NCBI GenBank assembly: GCA_007570785.1
Contig: ML662442.1
Coordinates: 64,439,213-64,503,212, forward strand
Direction: 5' to 3'
Length of the DNA: 64,000 nucleotides
Source: Antilocapra americana
Lineage: Eukaryota > Chordata > Mammalia > Artiodactyla > Antilocapridae
Under the pieces are notes generated by a model. It worked only from the letters and a program-made list of their open reading frames with translations. It searched no databases and was not told the origin of the DNA. Below, one piece after another: positions 1 through 15,200 of the stretch. Position numbers and translations under genes: made by a program. Positions within the stretch are counted from its first letter, which is position 1; every line of letters begins with the position of its first letter.

Positions 1-132
1 TAAATATTTATCCTTACCTTCAGTGGATGTTGGAAGATTTTCATATTTCATATAAATACTGAGACAATTATCATTAACCTTCAACTGACTATTAAGTTAA
101 AAAAATGAATTTTCAAGCTATAAACAACTTAC

Positions 133-278
133 TCATGGTGAAGCTTTAGGGAGTGAGGTATTGGAATCTGTAGTTTGGAGTTGTCATTTTGGGCTTTTCG
201 GTTGAGGTGAATCCAAATGCAGGTCATGGCAAAGGCATGAGTTGACTGGGGTTTGTTAATGTCAGGAACTGGGATAAA
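133..278 (-). CDS. MED23: MED23 exon 13
   Basis: 146 bases, residues 408-456, IPVPDINKPQSTHAFAM through PHSLKLHHE, with the last Glu codon split after GA. The acceptor is TTTTTTAG and the donor GTAAGT. The first codon is TTT (Phe), where I recall Tyr in human. Bases 1-132 are the start of intron 13 and hold no further exon that I can see. Confidence 0.95.
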
Positions 279-3200
279 CTAAAAAAGAACAATTTGAATA
301 TTATAAGAAAGAGTAGAGTGAACTAATTATATATATTATAGTAATCCATTTCTGCTATACTTCTTTTTAAAATATCCTGTATTAATTTAGCTCCAGGTGT
401 CCTTTGTTTAATAATACAAATCAGAAGATCTAACAGCTATCAAATATTGAAACTATTAAAAGATTGCTTTTACTTTCCAAGAAAATAACAGAAATTCACA
501 GGTGCTTTGTCAAGCTTTTCCTACTGTCACAGAGCATTCACAATCATTAAATTTTTATTATTTAAAATTTAAACACATTATATGAAAAAATTAATCACAT
601 CATTATTTTACTGAGTATGATAAACATGAATAGAGAATTTCTAAGAGTCACATGTATGCTTTTCAACAACATGTAAGAGATAAGCAATCTAAATGAGCAG
701 CATCAGACATCCTGTATATTGATGGCTGAAATAATACAGATGTCTAGAATTTGCTTTAAAATTATCCAGCATCAGGAAAAACAAGATGAGGAGGAAAGAT
801 GAAATTAGACTATTTCTTGGTGATGAGTACATAAGAAGAAAACAACAAAATGAGGAGGAAAGATGAAATAAGAATATTTCTTGGTGATGGGTACATGAGA
901 GTTTATTTAATTTACTCTACATTTTTGGTGCATTTAAAAATTTCCATAATAAAATGTTCCTAAAAAATGGCAACCACCAATACATACCATATTTCAAACA
1001 CCTTATATAATAAGCACTAGTGTGACATTGGAGAAGGAAATGGCAACCCACTTTATTACTCTTGCCTGGAAAATTCCATGGATGGAGGAACCTCACAGGT
1101 TACAGTCCATGGAGTCACAAAGAGTTGGACATGACTAAGCAACTTTACTAGTATAACATACTCAGTTAGCAAACAACCGAAAAAAAAAAAAATAACAGAT
1201 ACTGATGTTATTTGGTCCTTAAATGTGTATAGATTCAAACAGTTTCACACTTTTAAAAAATTGTAAACCTTTTTAAAATATAGAGAAAGAGCTTGCCATA
1301 TTTGATGTTCGACTGTGATTAAAGATAAACTTCAGAAACAATCTAGTTAAATTTATTCATTTTACATAGAAATGAACTAATGTCAAGAGAGACTGAATGT
1401 CCATCCCATGATTACAGCTATTAAAAAAACTGGGAAAAGAACCATGTTTCCAGTTTTCAAGTCCAGTGCTCTTTTCACAAAATTACACTAACATTCTTTA
1501 ACATAAATATAGAATTCTTAGGTATAATTCTAATCACACTAGCCAAACTTACTTCTTTTTCTGGGTATAGAAGGTCAAAGAGCTTCATGACAGGGAGAAA
1601 ATCAGCTAGTGCATTTTTCTGAATACTTCCAGAAATGAATTGCAAGAGAACCCACATAAGATGATCTCTGCCTTTAATCAGTCCTCGCCCTGCCAACTGT
1701 AAAAGATGTTTAAATGCACATTTACACGGTCAAAGAAACAGATATATAAAGTTTAAAGAAAAAAACAAAAGAGAGACATCTTGTTCTTAGAAAGTTAGCA
1801 TCTAACTTTGGCATTTACTGATTACTTTGTCTCTACTCAAGGCACACCCAGCAAAGCTTTTAAAATTAATATTGCTTCTCCCTGATCTCCAAAACAACTA
1901 TGCATATCAAAAAAGAAATGTTTTAGAACATAATTAAGTCAAGTATATGTGCATGAGAATCAAGTTTAATATGGGAGTATTACTAAAAATAGTGCATCAA
2001 AACACAAGGAGTCTGGGGTGGGAGGAGGGAGGGAGGTTCACGAGGGAGGGAACATCTGTACACCTATGGCTGCTTCAGGTTGATATGTGGCAGAAACCAA
2101 CACAACAATTATCCTCCAATTAAAAACAGATAAATGAAAAAAAATACCAGAGTTTGTTATTATCATAAGAAAAAGGTTAAATTTATTTATTTTTTACTCT
2201 TCAAGGACTGCTTATCAAAAATACTCTTCCTGGTTTCCTATAGATTGTAACAGAAACCAGTGGTGGTGATAGGAGTGGTAGGTAAGTAAGTGGTGGTTAA
2301 AAGGATTTTAACAACTCTTATGAAAAATTTCCCCAAGATAATCCAGGCTATCAAGATGTTACAGATATAACAACACTTACTTTTCTCCCATTCAGTGTGT
2401 ATAAAACCTTATGCCTAAAACCAACCCTTCCCACATACTTACTCTTCCACACGTATTCTCTGTTTTGGATTCACTGTCCTCCTCTTTTCATTCACTGCAC
2501 TGCCAAAGCAGAAACCAGCGAGGGATCCTAGATTCCTGCTGCTCTCTCTGTCACCTATTGCCATCAAGTCCTATTAATCTACTTCCCAGCCTACCTGGTT
2601 TCTGGCTCCTCCTCTTTTCTGATTTAGGCCCTCAGCCTCTCTCACCCAGACCACTGCAACAGCTCCCTTACTAGTTTCTTGGCCTCTGGTTTTGGCTTCA
2701 TTCATCTCTACACCACTGTCTTCCCATATGTGATGCTTAGCAGTAATTTTTCCAGCTTGTATCTGATGATGTCTTTCCATTCCTCATTTACTTCCCAAAG
2801 TAAATTTAAATCCTTAGAACAAACACAGGGGCATATAAAGGTCTCCATGTCTGGTCTTACTTTCCTGCTTTCCTCAACTCACCAACACTTTCCCTTCCAT
2901 AGTTTTCTTTCATGTTTTCACGCATTTCTGCCTCTTTCTAAATGATCATTTTATTGCCATGGAAACACTTTCCTATCTTTTCCCCTTGGCAAATTTCTAC
3001 TTGTCTTTCAAGTAATAGTTTCAAGCCCCCTTTGATAAAGCCATTCTTGGGTGTCTTTAACAGGGACTTTTTCTCTTTGATTTCTATTGCAAGGAAACAT
3101 GCTTCCATTGTTATTATAATCCAATTATTTATACCTACATCTTCTCACCAGTAAGGAGCTCTTTGAGCATACTATATTAGTTCCTCTTCATTTTGTATCT

Positions 3201-6200
3201 CCTGGTCCTGGCACTGTGAATATGTGGAATAAATAACTGAATCCAGTTTTTACACTGACAAGAAAGTGAAAAGTAAAGAAACCATAAGAGCACTGAGCAA
3301 AAGAGAAATCAGAGCTCGGAACTTCCGTTCACTAGATATACCCGTCTAAAATATACTAATCAACAGAAGTGTCTCTGAAAAAGGGTGTGTACTTACCTTC
3401 TGATGAAGAGAAAGGACCATATGTGGGAAACTTGCAAACTGGAAAAGCACAAAGAAAATGAGCTGACTCGAGAGATGCTGCCAGAGGAGTTGGCTTGTTC
3501 CCCCATCATCAAACTTCTCCTCGGTCTCAGATCGCTCCATGGCATAAACCACCAGATCCACCAACTGGTCCTCCAGCACAGGGCAGCGCTGCTTGTGCTG
3601 TAGGGCAGAGATTAAATACAGTATTCCAAAAGCCTCCCGGTTAGTTTCAGAAGTTACCAGTTAATGGGTACTCATTGTAACGAAGAGGCCAAGAAGCATG
3701 GAATGAAGTTGAACTTAGAAAGTTAAGACTAGGTTTAGTCCATTAAAGCTGCACCATGTTATCACAGAGGATGAGTTTCATAAAAAATTAGTTTTCAGGT
3801 CTCACCTAAAACAGGCTTCCCATTAACTTTTGACTTTTACTACAGACATCATTGTTCTAGTATGACAGAGGGAACTACACAGTAGAAAATTCTGTTATTT
3901 ATTTCTTGAACAAAGATCATTTTAAAGATACATGAAATGGTGATAACCATATTAATTTTGCAATCTAACTCTAAATATGAAAACCCTGGATTTCCAGGAA
4001 TTATATATTATGACAAGAGAGTGAACAAAGCAGTGTGTGATCTATTTACTTAAAGTAATCACCACTGGTTTACACTAACTTTACATACAGAGGTATATCT
4101 AAATATTCAATGTCTGTTTTTCAACATGTGGTACTTATTTGATACTGAGATGGAAACTTCCTCTATTAAAAAAAAAAAGACCTCAAAGTTAAAACTATGT
4201 TCTTCCCTCTTAGAAGTCAAACATTATGCAGCTTTAATTTTACATTAGACTATTTTAAAATCTAAAATAAGAAAAAGAATTGAGTTTAAACACTAAAAAT
4301 GAAAATGCAACTTCCCTTTCTAGAGGCAAAAAGGTTTATGCTTTTTAAAGTGATTCAAAAGCTTTTATCAAAAGAAATGTTAAGCCATATTTTAAGCCAT
4401 TTTCATATTTTTAATAAAATATGTTATATGACTTAATAGCCAGGCAGTTGGAAGCCTTACTAATGAATACAATACTAATATAGGCACTTTCCCTATAAAC
4501 TTTAGATGTGATTATTAGTCTTTTGCCATGAAAAAGGGATATGATTTCTTTAAATTTAGGGGAAAAATGCAAAATGGGGACGAATTTGGAAAAAAACAAA
4601 ACATAATGAATAGCATCCCCTCTTCTGCATGCTTTCTGCCAGCTCCAAACTTGTAAAGCTCCGATATAGCTGCACTTCCTTAAAGCATGCAAATAAAACA
4701 AACATCTATCCAAAACAGTAAGCATCAATGGTTGTTTCATAATTTTTCCAAAAACACAATGCCATGATCACAGTTCAACCACATTACAGTTTTACGAAGA
4801 GCAATATTAACACCACCATTTGGGACTACAGTACTTTTCCTCCAAATGTAATTATCATTATGAAGCAGAGCAAAGTGCAACAGACAACACTACAAACTAT
4901 TTCTTAAATCAGCATGCAAAACTACTGTGTACAGGGCTTGAAATTCACTAGTTCTGCCAACCACCAACAACCTAAGAAATGTGTCAGACAACACAAATTT
5001 AGAGTGAGATCATTTAAAGTATACAAGAGTCAGAAAAATTTGTGAAAAGAAGTAAAGCCAGGATTTCCAGTAGGAATTTTTCATTAGTGATGGGAATTTG
5101 GTTCTAGTTTGGAAACAAACCAATTTGTCATCTATTCCTCCACCCATGACAGTGTTCCATCAGTCTGCTTCAGGAAAAAAGAATAAACTAAACAAAGTTG
5201 GTTTTTAGCACCTGGGTCATTTTTTTTAAAGTTTTCCATGTTAGTACTAGCTATCTGATTTAAAGAACTGAATTTTAACCTACATATTTTTAGAAGTGTA
5301 GTGATTTATGGTCAAATAGTTCATGATTTAGAGGAAAACCAAAAATACTAAGATTTTGGCAAAGTAAGAACTAGGAAATTTACAGTCAAAGCTGACAATC
5401 ATTCAATATGTATTAAGACTCAAGACTACCTCCAAGTTTTCTGTTAATAGTTAAATCAGTCAGGTATATCAAGGGCACCGAATGTAGTTACTTAGTCTGA
5501 GGGCAGAAGAACGTCTGTCAAAATTAACTCTGTATTTCCCAGGTGTTTTTGGTTAAATCCAAGGATAGTTCTCAAACCAAGCTTAGGGATAGCTTAAACT
5601 TATGTTCCTCTTTCACTTGCCAATTTTAATACCAAAAAGAGAGAGAGAGAGAGAGAAGTATGGATTATAAAATGAGCTGTGCTGCTAACTAGAGTAAGTT
5701 TTGTTCTAGTTTTCAACCACTAAAGGATAAGTACATTAAAATTAAGACTCTCTACCACATAAATTATTTTATAAAGTGGAACAAATCTGTAAATCAGTTT
5801 AATGACTTGTGAATAAAGGCTGATTATCAATCACTAGACTGGTAGCCAATGGATGCTATGTCTATGACTATTCACAAGTTGCTGAAAGCTTTCATAAATT
5901 TAAGTCTTCAAGACGTCAGTATATAAGTTGAATTAGCTTACATCATATGCATGTTTAGTTAAAGCCTCTTTTTAACAGTAAGAATCTAAATTCAGCATTT
6001 TAATTTCTGCATAATGGTTCAAACTGTATTGGAAACTTATTTTATATTTTCAGTCTGAAAATCAGGCACAAGGCATTAAGGGAAACATGAATATTAACCT
6101 CCACCCATGCCCTTGATTTTTTCCCACCACTATTTAAAATGGCAAATGATAATGCCTTCAGTCTTAGTAACTATATCCTATAATAAGTGGGCCCTGATAT

Positions 6201-9200
6201 TTCCATGTAATTGCTTTGGTACTGCTTATGCAGTACAATTTAAACATATTTTAATTAGGTATGTGTATCCTAAGTTGCTTCAGTTGTGGACTGTAGCCCA
6301 CGAGGCTCCTCTGTTCCTGTGATTCTCCAGTCAAGAATACTGTAGTGGGTTGCCATGCCCTCTTCCAGGGAATCTTCCCAACTCAAGGATCGAACCTGTG
6401 TTTCTTGTCTCCTGCACTGGCAGGTAGGTTCTTTAACACTAGTGCCACCTGGGAAGCCCATGCACTTAGGCAGGCATTGGTTAATTTGAAAACCATTATT
6501 TCAGAGAGAGAAATTAATTTTAAAGCAGCATTATTCAGGACAACTTGGGAAGAAAAAATCCCTTTGTACTTCATTTATCATATTCTCTACCAACCAGAAC
6601 TAGAGTCCCCTGACAGTTAATACCACTTTCAAGAGTGCCTTTTAAGGCTAAAATGAATGATCAGTCTAGTACTTCACTATCTCAGCATAGTCAGAATTCA
6701 TACATCACCACATAAGAGCTTGAAGAATGAATCTGTTCTGTAATGCTCTTTTTCCGTAGAAAGAATACAAATTGTTGTGCAAACACACAAAACAAGATTC
6801 TTCCACTGTGAACACTCTACCCTATTGGTCACAGAACTGGGCTATTTATGACCTTCTGAATGCAACCGATTTTAGGATAAAGTATCATAGCCCAATTCCT
6901 ACTGGAAAATACAATATGGACAGCTCTTAAAAGGTTTCAAAGCTTTAAGTAAATTATTGCATTGCTAGAGAAAGGATAAGAAAGTATAGTTCAGGATATA
7001 GTTCTGTAATGATAAAAGATGCTATAACTTGTTGATTTTTAATCATATGCTTCTTATACAGTGTGCTCTCATTTTCCACCCTACTTTCTAGGTGGTAAAA
7101 ATAATATGTCAATTCGGCATATATTTTACATTAACAAATCCACTCACTACAGTGTTTTCTACCAAAACAGTTACTGATGAATTGTGAACTTTTGACAATG
7201 TTTACACTACAGTGGGATTAATACTAATAATGTTCTGTCAGCATTTCCATTATAAACTTTATTTTTTACGGATTTATGTCTTAGTCATAAACTTTTTTTA
7301 GGTTGAAACTTGTTATTAAAAGGATCAGATCAGAAGTATCCTTCTCTAAATTTTGTCAATTTCTCGTTTGAGAAGAGCTGCCCTCCAAAAGCAAAAAGTT
7401 GCGGATGGCTAAGGATATCTGGGGGGCGGGACTCAACTGACCATGGGTAAGTTTATTCACCAAACTGCAAAAAAAAACTGAGTCAAGTATGCCTTAAAGT
7501 TCATTGCAAAAATTAGGTTTAAGACATAGCATGAAAGCATTCTTTCGAGGTTAACTAAATACTTACCTCTAACTCAAGTGAAAGTTCATCAGAGTTAATG
7601 ACTTGGTGTTTAAGATGTTACATTGACAGGTTATGTGAGATAACTGTCAGATACTGTGGTGTGAAGCAGTTTCAGTTTCACATGAACAAAGGCTTGTCCA
7701 AACAAGGAGACTTGGTAAATTTTTCAGAAGAAAAAACTTAAAATAATAAAAGAGATACTGCTACTAGGGTGAGGTTTGGCATGCAAAGTTTCAACACTGA
7801 GCAAGTTTTATGGCCAAGCTATATGTCCTTAAAAATAGGGCTTTATAAATGGAAGCACTGGCACAACCTTCACTATAGTATTGCAAACAGCAACGCTATT
7901 TTATATAACTTGGACAAGAACGTCTTATTAAAATCAAAAAGCTGGTCTATTTTAACATGCTGGGCTCAAAAATTTTTAACAAAAATAATTAGAACCACTA
8001 TTTTGCTTAAAATCTCAAAGGTGAAAAGTCCTGGAACAGACTTGGGAATGTATAAGAGTTCATTTTATAAAGTCTGGCCATTTCGTGTTCCTCCTGCCAC
8101 AGGTGGGCTTCCACTGAGAGGCGCTCACTCCAGGAGGGGGTCACTTCTGGCAAAGAGTGACAAAGAAGGGTGTTTGTCAAGCAGGTGTGGGGTCACCTAA
8201 GAGTGTGACACTTCTTAGTCAATCTCCACATTTCCAAAAAAACTTCCCCATGTAAAGCTTACCACTCCAACTTGTAAAAGTAACATATCTCTGTTAAACT
8301 GTTTTTTTCTCTTTTTTTGTTTTGTTTTTAATTTGTTTTTGTCTTTAGGCAAAGCAAGGCAGGTATTTTTATTGATGTTGTTGTTTGTTTACATTTTAAT
8401 TATCTGGAAAGATAAAGGCCACCACAAATCTTTCCATCTCTGAAAATTCCACCAGGCTAGCTTTAGCCCTAAAGTAGGAAAAACAGTAAAATGGAGTGGG
8501 AAGGAAAAACAACTCATCAAAAAGTGACAGGCTTTATCAAGTGCCAGGTGTTGTCTCTTGATTTAAAAAAAAAGAAAAAAAGAATATTAAAAAAAAAACA
8601 AAAACAAAAACAAACACCAAAAACCAAAACCAAAAACAATCCACCAAAAACAACTCTCATATCCCAAGAAGAAATTCATTTTAGTGGCCTTGGTCTCAGC
8701 ATGGTCCTGCCAATTTCAAGCCCCGACCATACATGTATTCTCTAAATGGAATCAGTGGCTACAAAGCGGCCAGCGTATCGTTAGTCACAATACAACAGTA
8801 AGGTTGTGAACATACCTGAGCAATGTTCAAGGTCTAGAGCATTGGAGGATGGGCAGGACAAGACAGGACAGAACAAAAATAAAGGAAGAAAAAAAGAAAA
8901 GACAAAACAGTGACTATGAGGCCAGCCTCAAGGAACCCAGAGTCAGTACAAACCCGCCCACATGTTAAACCACCAAAAACATACACCAAAAAGAAAAAGA
9001 AAAAAAAAAAAAAAACCCAGCAATTGAGGCCACACTGAAGATACCAAGGGTTATAAAAATAGACACCCAAACAAAAAAAAAAAGTCAAAAATTATGGTTA
9101 ATGCATGTGTAGGTTTCTCTGGCAAAAGGTATACTTGAAACTGGCCTTATAGAAAAAAAAGCAATGCAAAATAAACCAACTTTTAAAATATCTCCTTTTT

Positions 9201-12200
9201 AATTTAAACATTCTTAAAGCAATATATAAATGATAGAAACAATACATTACTTAATAAACCATATATTAAAAAAATCATCAAATAGTTTTTAACTGTTTTG
9301 CTCAGTTAGCTATAGCAAAGAAAAGAGAAAAGAATAGTGCAGATTCTATGCAGAATTTACTAGGTTTCCAGCACAGTACAGTACCTGCTTATTTAAACCT
9401 AGCATATTGCAGACCATATCCCTGGAATAAGGCTGCTCCAAAACATATCTCAACAAAGCAGTCTGTGGTTCAAACAGATCCTTTAAAGAAAATAAAGAAA
9501 ATCATTGCTTCAAGATCAGAGTTAATGTTCATTCAAAAATTTGAAATTGGGATAAAAAAATCCTCTAAAGGCTCTTGTTACCTTCACACAGTATGCAGTA
9601 TCTAGTGGGAAAAAAATCAAAGGATTTTAGTGTTTACAATTAATCTGCTCCCACCCTTCCTTTGATAAATGATGTAACTGAGTTGAAGGAACTTGCTCAT
9701 GGTCATAGAGAAAACCTTAGGAATGGCTTCGGCCAGTCATGTGAAAGTCTTAAGCATCACTGTAAGGAAAGGATTTTCTGCCCAGAAATATAATTAAAGA
9801 TAATTATATTTAAATATAATTAAAGAGGAAAGTAGGCAGTTTCTAACCATTCCTCTGTAAGTGTAAACATAAACATCATTTCCAGATTCGTGAGCACAAA
9901 TGATTTGATAGCACAGGGATTTATAGTGTAGATTCCAAATCAGATTATCTAAGTTCAAATCCTGACTATACTGTTTGCTAAAGTTAACACCCCACTCTGT
10001 GTCTCAGTTTCATCACCTGGATAGTGGAAATATTAAGATGATAGTTAAGAATAAAAGTTGTTACACAGTAAAGTTCTTAAAACTGTGCCTGGCATATAGG
10101 AAGTACACAATAAGTTTATCTGCTTTTATTACTGCTATGATTGTAAATTCCATTTAGTTTATCACTTTTTCATCTCTCAAAGTTTTGCTGACTAATATCC
10201 GAAGAGCTATGAATTGTCACCCTCCTTCACTTTGGGATAAGTTTCCCAATCACTCTCTACATCATTTTTGACATGAAACATTTCCATGAAAACTATTTGG
10301 CCCTCCCTATAACCGGCTCTGTCATCACTCCAAACCCCAAGATAGTAAGATAAATTTGCCATATGTGTTTCATCATAGCTTTATGTCTATATCTCATATT
10401 TCATATTATGGATATATGTGGATTTTTCTCCTTGAGAAATCTCTACTCTATTTTTGTCCTTCCCCACCACTCCTCTTTTGAAAAAAATGCAACAAATAAG
10501 GAGGCTCACTCTTCAAGTTTTAGGGACACTGCAAATTCATTTTTGGTCCTTGCTTTGTAAAGGAAAAGTGAAAACAAGGAATCAATTTAAAAATTCAATT
10601 TTCTAACAGCAAGTACTTTGCCAGAAGTGGACCGCTGGAACACAAACACCCACAATATCACAAACCACAGGCTAAACTTGGATCCTGAAATCATACGACA
10701 TAAATCATAGTTTATGGTTATAAACTATCTTTCATTGGATATTTACTTTTTCAGTCTATGAAGAGACAATTTAGCATTACACAAAATATAATCTTGGATG
10801 AAGACTCTGATGGATCAAAAGCTCCATCATATTGACCAACATACCTTATCATATGGCAGAAGGCCTTTCAAAGGAAAACGGAGAGTTGCAGGGTCCAGTT
10901 TCCATGAATTACAAATGGCACCCGAGTTATTTACAACTGGTAGAAGGCTGCAACGGCCTATAGGTATTACAAAAAATGCTTTTAAATAAATGTGAACATA
11001 GCAATGCCTAGTCCTTCAAACTCTACAAACTCTACAAACTCTACAAATAGTTAATGAATATCATGCTGAACCAGGCACTGGTTAAAAATATGTTTTAATT
11101 AGCTAGAAGTCTGGGAATTTTCTTTGAATACTTTAAGCCCAGCTGGTTAAAGACCAATTTGTACAAGACATCCAAACTCACAAATGTTGCATTTGTCCAG
11201 GGACAGAGGTCAGCAAGCTACAATCCATGAACCAAATCCACCTGCTCTTGTTAAGGTTTACTGGACCGCTATTCCTTTCGTACTCTTAATGGCAGAGTTG
11301 AGTAGCTCCAAGAATGCATAGCCCACAATGCCAAAAATATCTGTTGTATCACCATTTATAGAAAAAGTTTACAGACCTTTAATTTCGGGTCAAACTAACT
11401 TTAAACAGGATGTTTCTAGAGGCCTTAGATGTAGTAAGTGACCATTAATCAGTTCATATACCAAATGCCTGATAAATATCGTCACTGGGATGTCCTACAG
11501 GCACCTTAAGTTTTATATAACATAAACTAAATTCATCCTCACTCTTCTCAAATCTGTACCACTTTCCATAATTCAACAAATGATGCTAATATCCACTCAG
11601 TTATGAAAGCTAAAAGCCTAAGAATTATCAGTCTAGTGTCCTTTTCATTTCTTTTTTGTATTTCCAGTGCCCAGAATAGCACTGACTCACAGAAAGTGCT
11701 AAAAACTTGGTCATTGATTAAATAAGGGTCTATAATTCCAGGCTGTTCTGAGGCTACCATGATTCCTAGAAGTAATTCAGGAATATACATATGAGAACTG
11801 TAAAAACTGCAAATCATGTGCTTATTTTTAAAAGGAAATTCAGAAACTCTAATAAACATGAAACAAATGGAAAACAAAGTAAATTATATACAGAGCAAAG
11901 GTATGAACTGGGATGGGCTGGGAGTCAGACTGTACTAGAGCCAGAGACACAGATCTGCTGAGACTCCCAGGTGCCTGGGGAGTAGAGTTATACTCTAGAG
12001 TATAAAAGCTCCCAGAGTTATACTAAAATGGCAAGTCACCAAGACATGTATAACTACTTGGTTCAGTAGTTAGTTCACTAAAAATCAGGTACTATTTAGA
12101 ATATTTTAAATTATAATCCTACCACAAATGGAGTTTATCCTTGCTGTTGGTCTGAAGGTATCCACAAAGTCTGATACCAGGTTTCCAAGTAACTAAAACA

Positions 12201-15200
12201 AAATAAAATGGAAACAAGTAAGTAGAAAAATAAAATCAAGATTGCTCTGAGTAAGAACCATTTACATAAAACGAGATAATATGTCAAGATTTAGTACAAT
12301 TCCTGGCACATAAAACTACTCAAAGGTTAGTTCTCTTTCACTTCCTCCTAAACAATTACTTACCAGTTCATTTATCCCTGAATTAAGCCAGGTCATACCA
12401 CCATGTTCTTAGCTATTTGAGGAAGCTGTGTATATTTTACAAAATGATATATATATAAACTATCTCAACAGGACAGCAGAGAAATGAAAGAAATGAATCA
12501 TAAAAAAAAATCACATATTATCTAAGGAAAAAGTTACCATTAAAAATTTCTATTAAAAATTAAAACAAAACATCAAATTTACCCAATGTGGAAGTTTTCC
12601 CTCAGGATATAGTTTCCTGATCTCTGTGACTGCAAAATATGCTGGTAGTAAACAAGCATTTCTTTCCAAGATATATGCTATAACCTAGGAAAAACAAAAA
12701 GGTTATGTTATTATTTTGAATAGTCCCACAGATAACGCCCTTTAAATCCAACAACAATGATATTTAAAAAGTAGAGATATTATCTCATGGATTCAGTTGG
12801 CTTAAATATAGCATAAAAATTCATTTAAACATGAATATCTAAAAATGGAGATTAATACAATGATTCCTGATAGTAAGTAACATTGAACATGCATTAAATA
12901 CTGGTAGATTTCCCTGTTGGATCAGGTGGTAAAGAATTCACCTGAAATACAGGAGATCAAAGTTCAATCCCCAGGTTGAGAAGATCCCCTGGAGAAAGGA
13001 ATGGCAACCCACTCCAATATTCTTGCCTGGAGAATCCTGTGGACAGGGGAGCCTGGCAGGCTATAGTCCATAGGGTTAAAAAGAGTCGGAAACGACTGAG
13101 TGACTAAAACCAACAGGAAGGCAACAGACTAAAATAACAATTCTTGTAACATTAGGTACAAAGCACAAAGATCTTTAAAGTGGCCCATAGGATAACATCT
13201 TATCATGGTTGAAGATACAATAATATGAATATTGTTGTTTTTATAATTAAAAACTATGAATTAAATGCAAAATTTCCTTTTGAAATACAGTGGAAGTGAA
13301 ATAGTACCTTTAAAATATGATTTTTGTAGAAGTAAAGAAATGGAACATTTTACAAACTACTGTAAATTTTAAAAGCATGGAATTATAAAACTAGACATCT
13401 TTAGGAGATGATCAATGAATTGCAGACAAGTTTAAATTACCTCTCTTGCTGCCAAAAGCTGCTGTACCACAGCTGAGCTCACTGTATTGGGAATTGTCAA
13501 GATTTTCTCCAAAATCACTTTTAAGAGATCTCGAACACCCTGATAGAATAAAAAGTCACAGATTAAATTTTTAAAAAGTCCCGGGTACTGGTTAAAATGC
13601 TTAAAGTTTTCAAGATTATATACTTGGAAAAATATGTAACCCTCAAAGTCACACTTTTAATTTTTCTGAACCAAAGCTAACATTCAAACCTCTAACATTA
13701 ACCCAAGAGAAGTGTCAGGTTCCAAAGCAGAATTCCAAAGAATGGTTTGCCATATGAATGAACAAAGGAAGTCACTTGTAGATAAAAATTAAACTTTTCA
13801 TATTCCATTCAGCTTTTCTTACCTTTTGTAACATTAGAAAAGTTTCTATTATTATGAGGGACCAAAAAGTTTAATTTGAGCTTAACAGACAAAAATATAT
13901 TTGGAAGAACTCGAAAATACTCAGAAAAACATGGACAATGAATATTCAACCTTTTGGCAGACAATCCTTTTCTGCACCCTCCTTTTGGTATATATTCTAA
14001 CTTCACTCCCTCTTTCTCATCATCCATCACATACTTTAACCCCTCAAACTTAGCCAATAAGGCTATTCTGCTAACTGGTCATCTACTCAGATCTATTATC
14101 AGTTGCATTATTTCAGAGCATAATCTAATACACAGAGAAGACATTTCATTCCATAGTATAAACTATGTGGTCAGTCTTGTAAAAGACAGACAGAACATAT
14201 ACAGGAAAGAAAGAATTACGAAGCACTGTACAAATAAGGAGGTAAAAATCACATATTAACCTGTTAGGGAAAGTGAAGTATATGTAAAGAGAAAATAATC
14301 AGAAAAGGCTTCTTAGAACTAACTTTGTATGAAATCATGACTCTGGCCAATAATGATCAGTTAAGTCATTCGAGATCAGTACAGATGTAATGCACAAGGT
14401 CAGGTACTGGCAAGTCTTTCAAAAGAGACAATAATGAAAGTGGCTTGAATGAAGCAGAGGCTTCCGCAGCTGTGGAGCTCCTGAGCTATGTTATGAGACA
14501 CAATTGGAGAGTGTGTGCTGGTGATTTTGGTCAAGAGCAGAGTGCTGAAGATACCAGTTAAGGAATGACAGTGTCCAAGCTGGTTAGGGTGAAGCAGGAT
14601 TTGCTCCCCTTGTCAGCTGATGCCTGCCTCCTTTCTCAATTCCACATATCCCTGCTCTATGCTCTCCCAACATTGTAAGACCCGCGGCATGAGAGAACCG
14701 AGTCTGCTTGGTGACTCCCTATTTGTCATAGAAGTTCACCAGCCACTTGCACTTTTAAGAATGTTAGGAGAGGAGCAAAGAGCTGTGGGAAACGCTGGGT
14801 GATTTTAAACTCCTTCAGGAAATACAATAAAAATAGAGACAGATTTTATAAACGCTTCCACTTCATTTCTACTATGTGAAATTAAAATAATATACACTGA
14901 AAAATTAATCATACCTGACGGTGATTACTTTTTATAATTGAAAAAAAAAATACCTTGTAATCCACCCCTCCAATTATTTTCCGGACCAGTTTAAACGTTA
15001 AGGCCCAAAGCTGTGTTCTCTCCCATTCAAGTGTGTCAGAGTTTATCAGGGATTCACAAACCATCCTAGAAAAAAGGAATACTCATTCCAGTTACAAGAC
15101 AGAATTTTTGTAATTTCTCTAATAGCGAAGGTCCACAAACTCTGGATATTATATTTGTCATAGTAAGTGTTAATAATTGTCATAAAGGTACATTACTCAA

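Larger units (their letters stand above)
3598..9384 (-). other. MED23: MED23 intron 10, long and poor in young repeats
   Basis: A 5.8-kb intron between exons 10 and 11. The only young transposon I can see in it is one SINE at 6272-6460. There are also a GA microsatellite (5639-5656), T-rich and A-rich tracts (8300-8350, 8560-8640, 8990-9015) and otherwise unassigned AT-rich sequence. Several open frames of 60-143 codons occur, but none shows a recognisable protein. Confidence 0.8.

Noticed and set aside
7769..8200. 143-codon plus-strand open frame in MED23 intron 10
   Set aside because: No domain, no coding-like composition and antisense to MED23. Kept only as part of the note on the intron.
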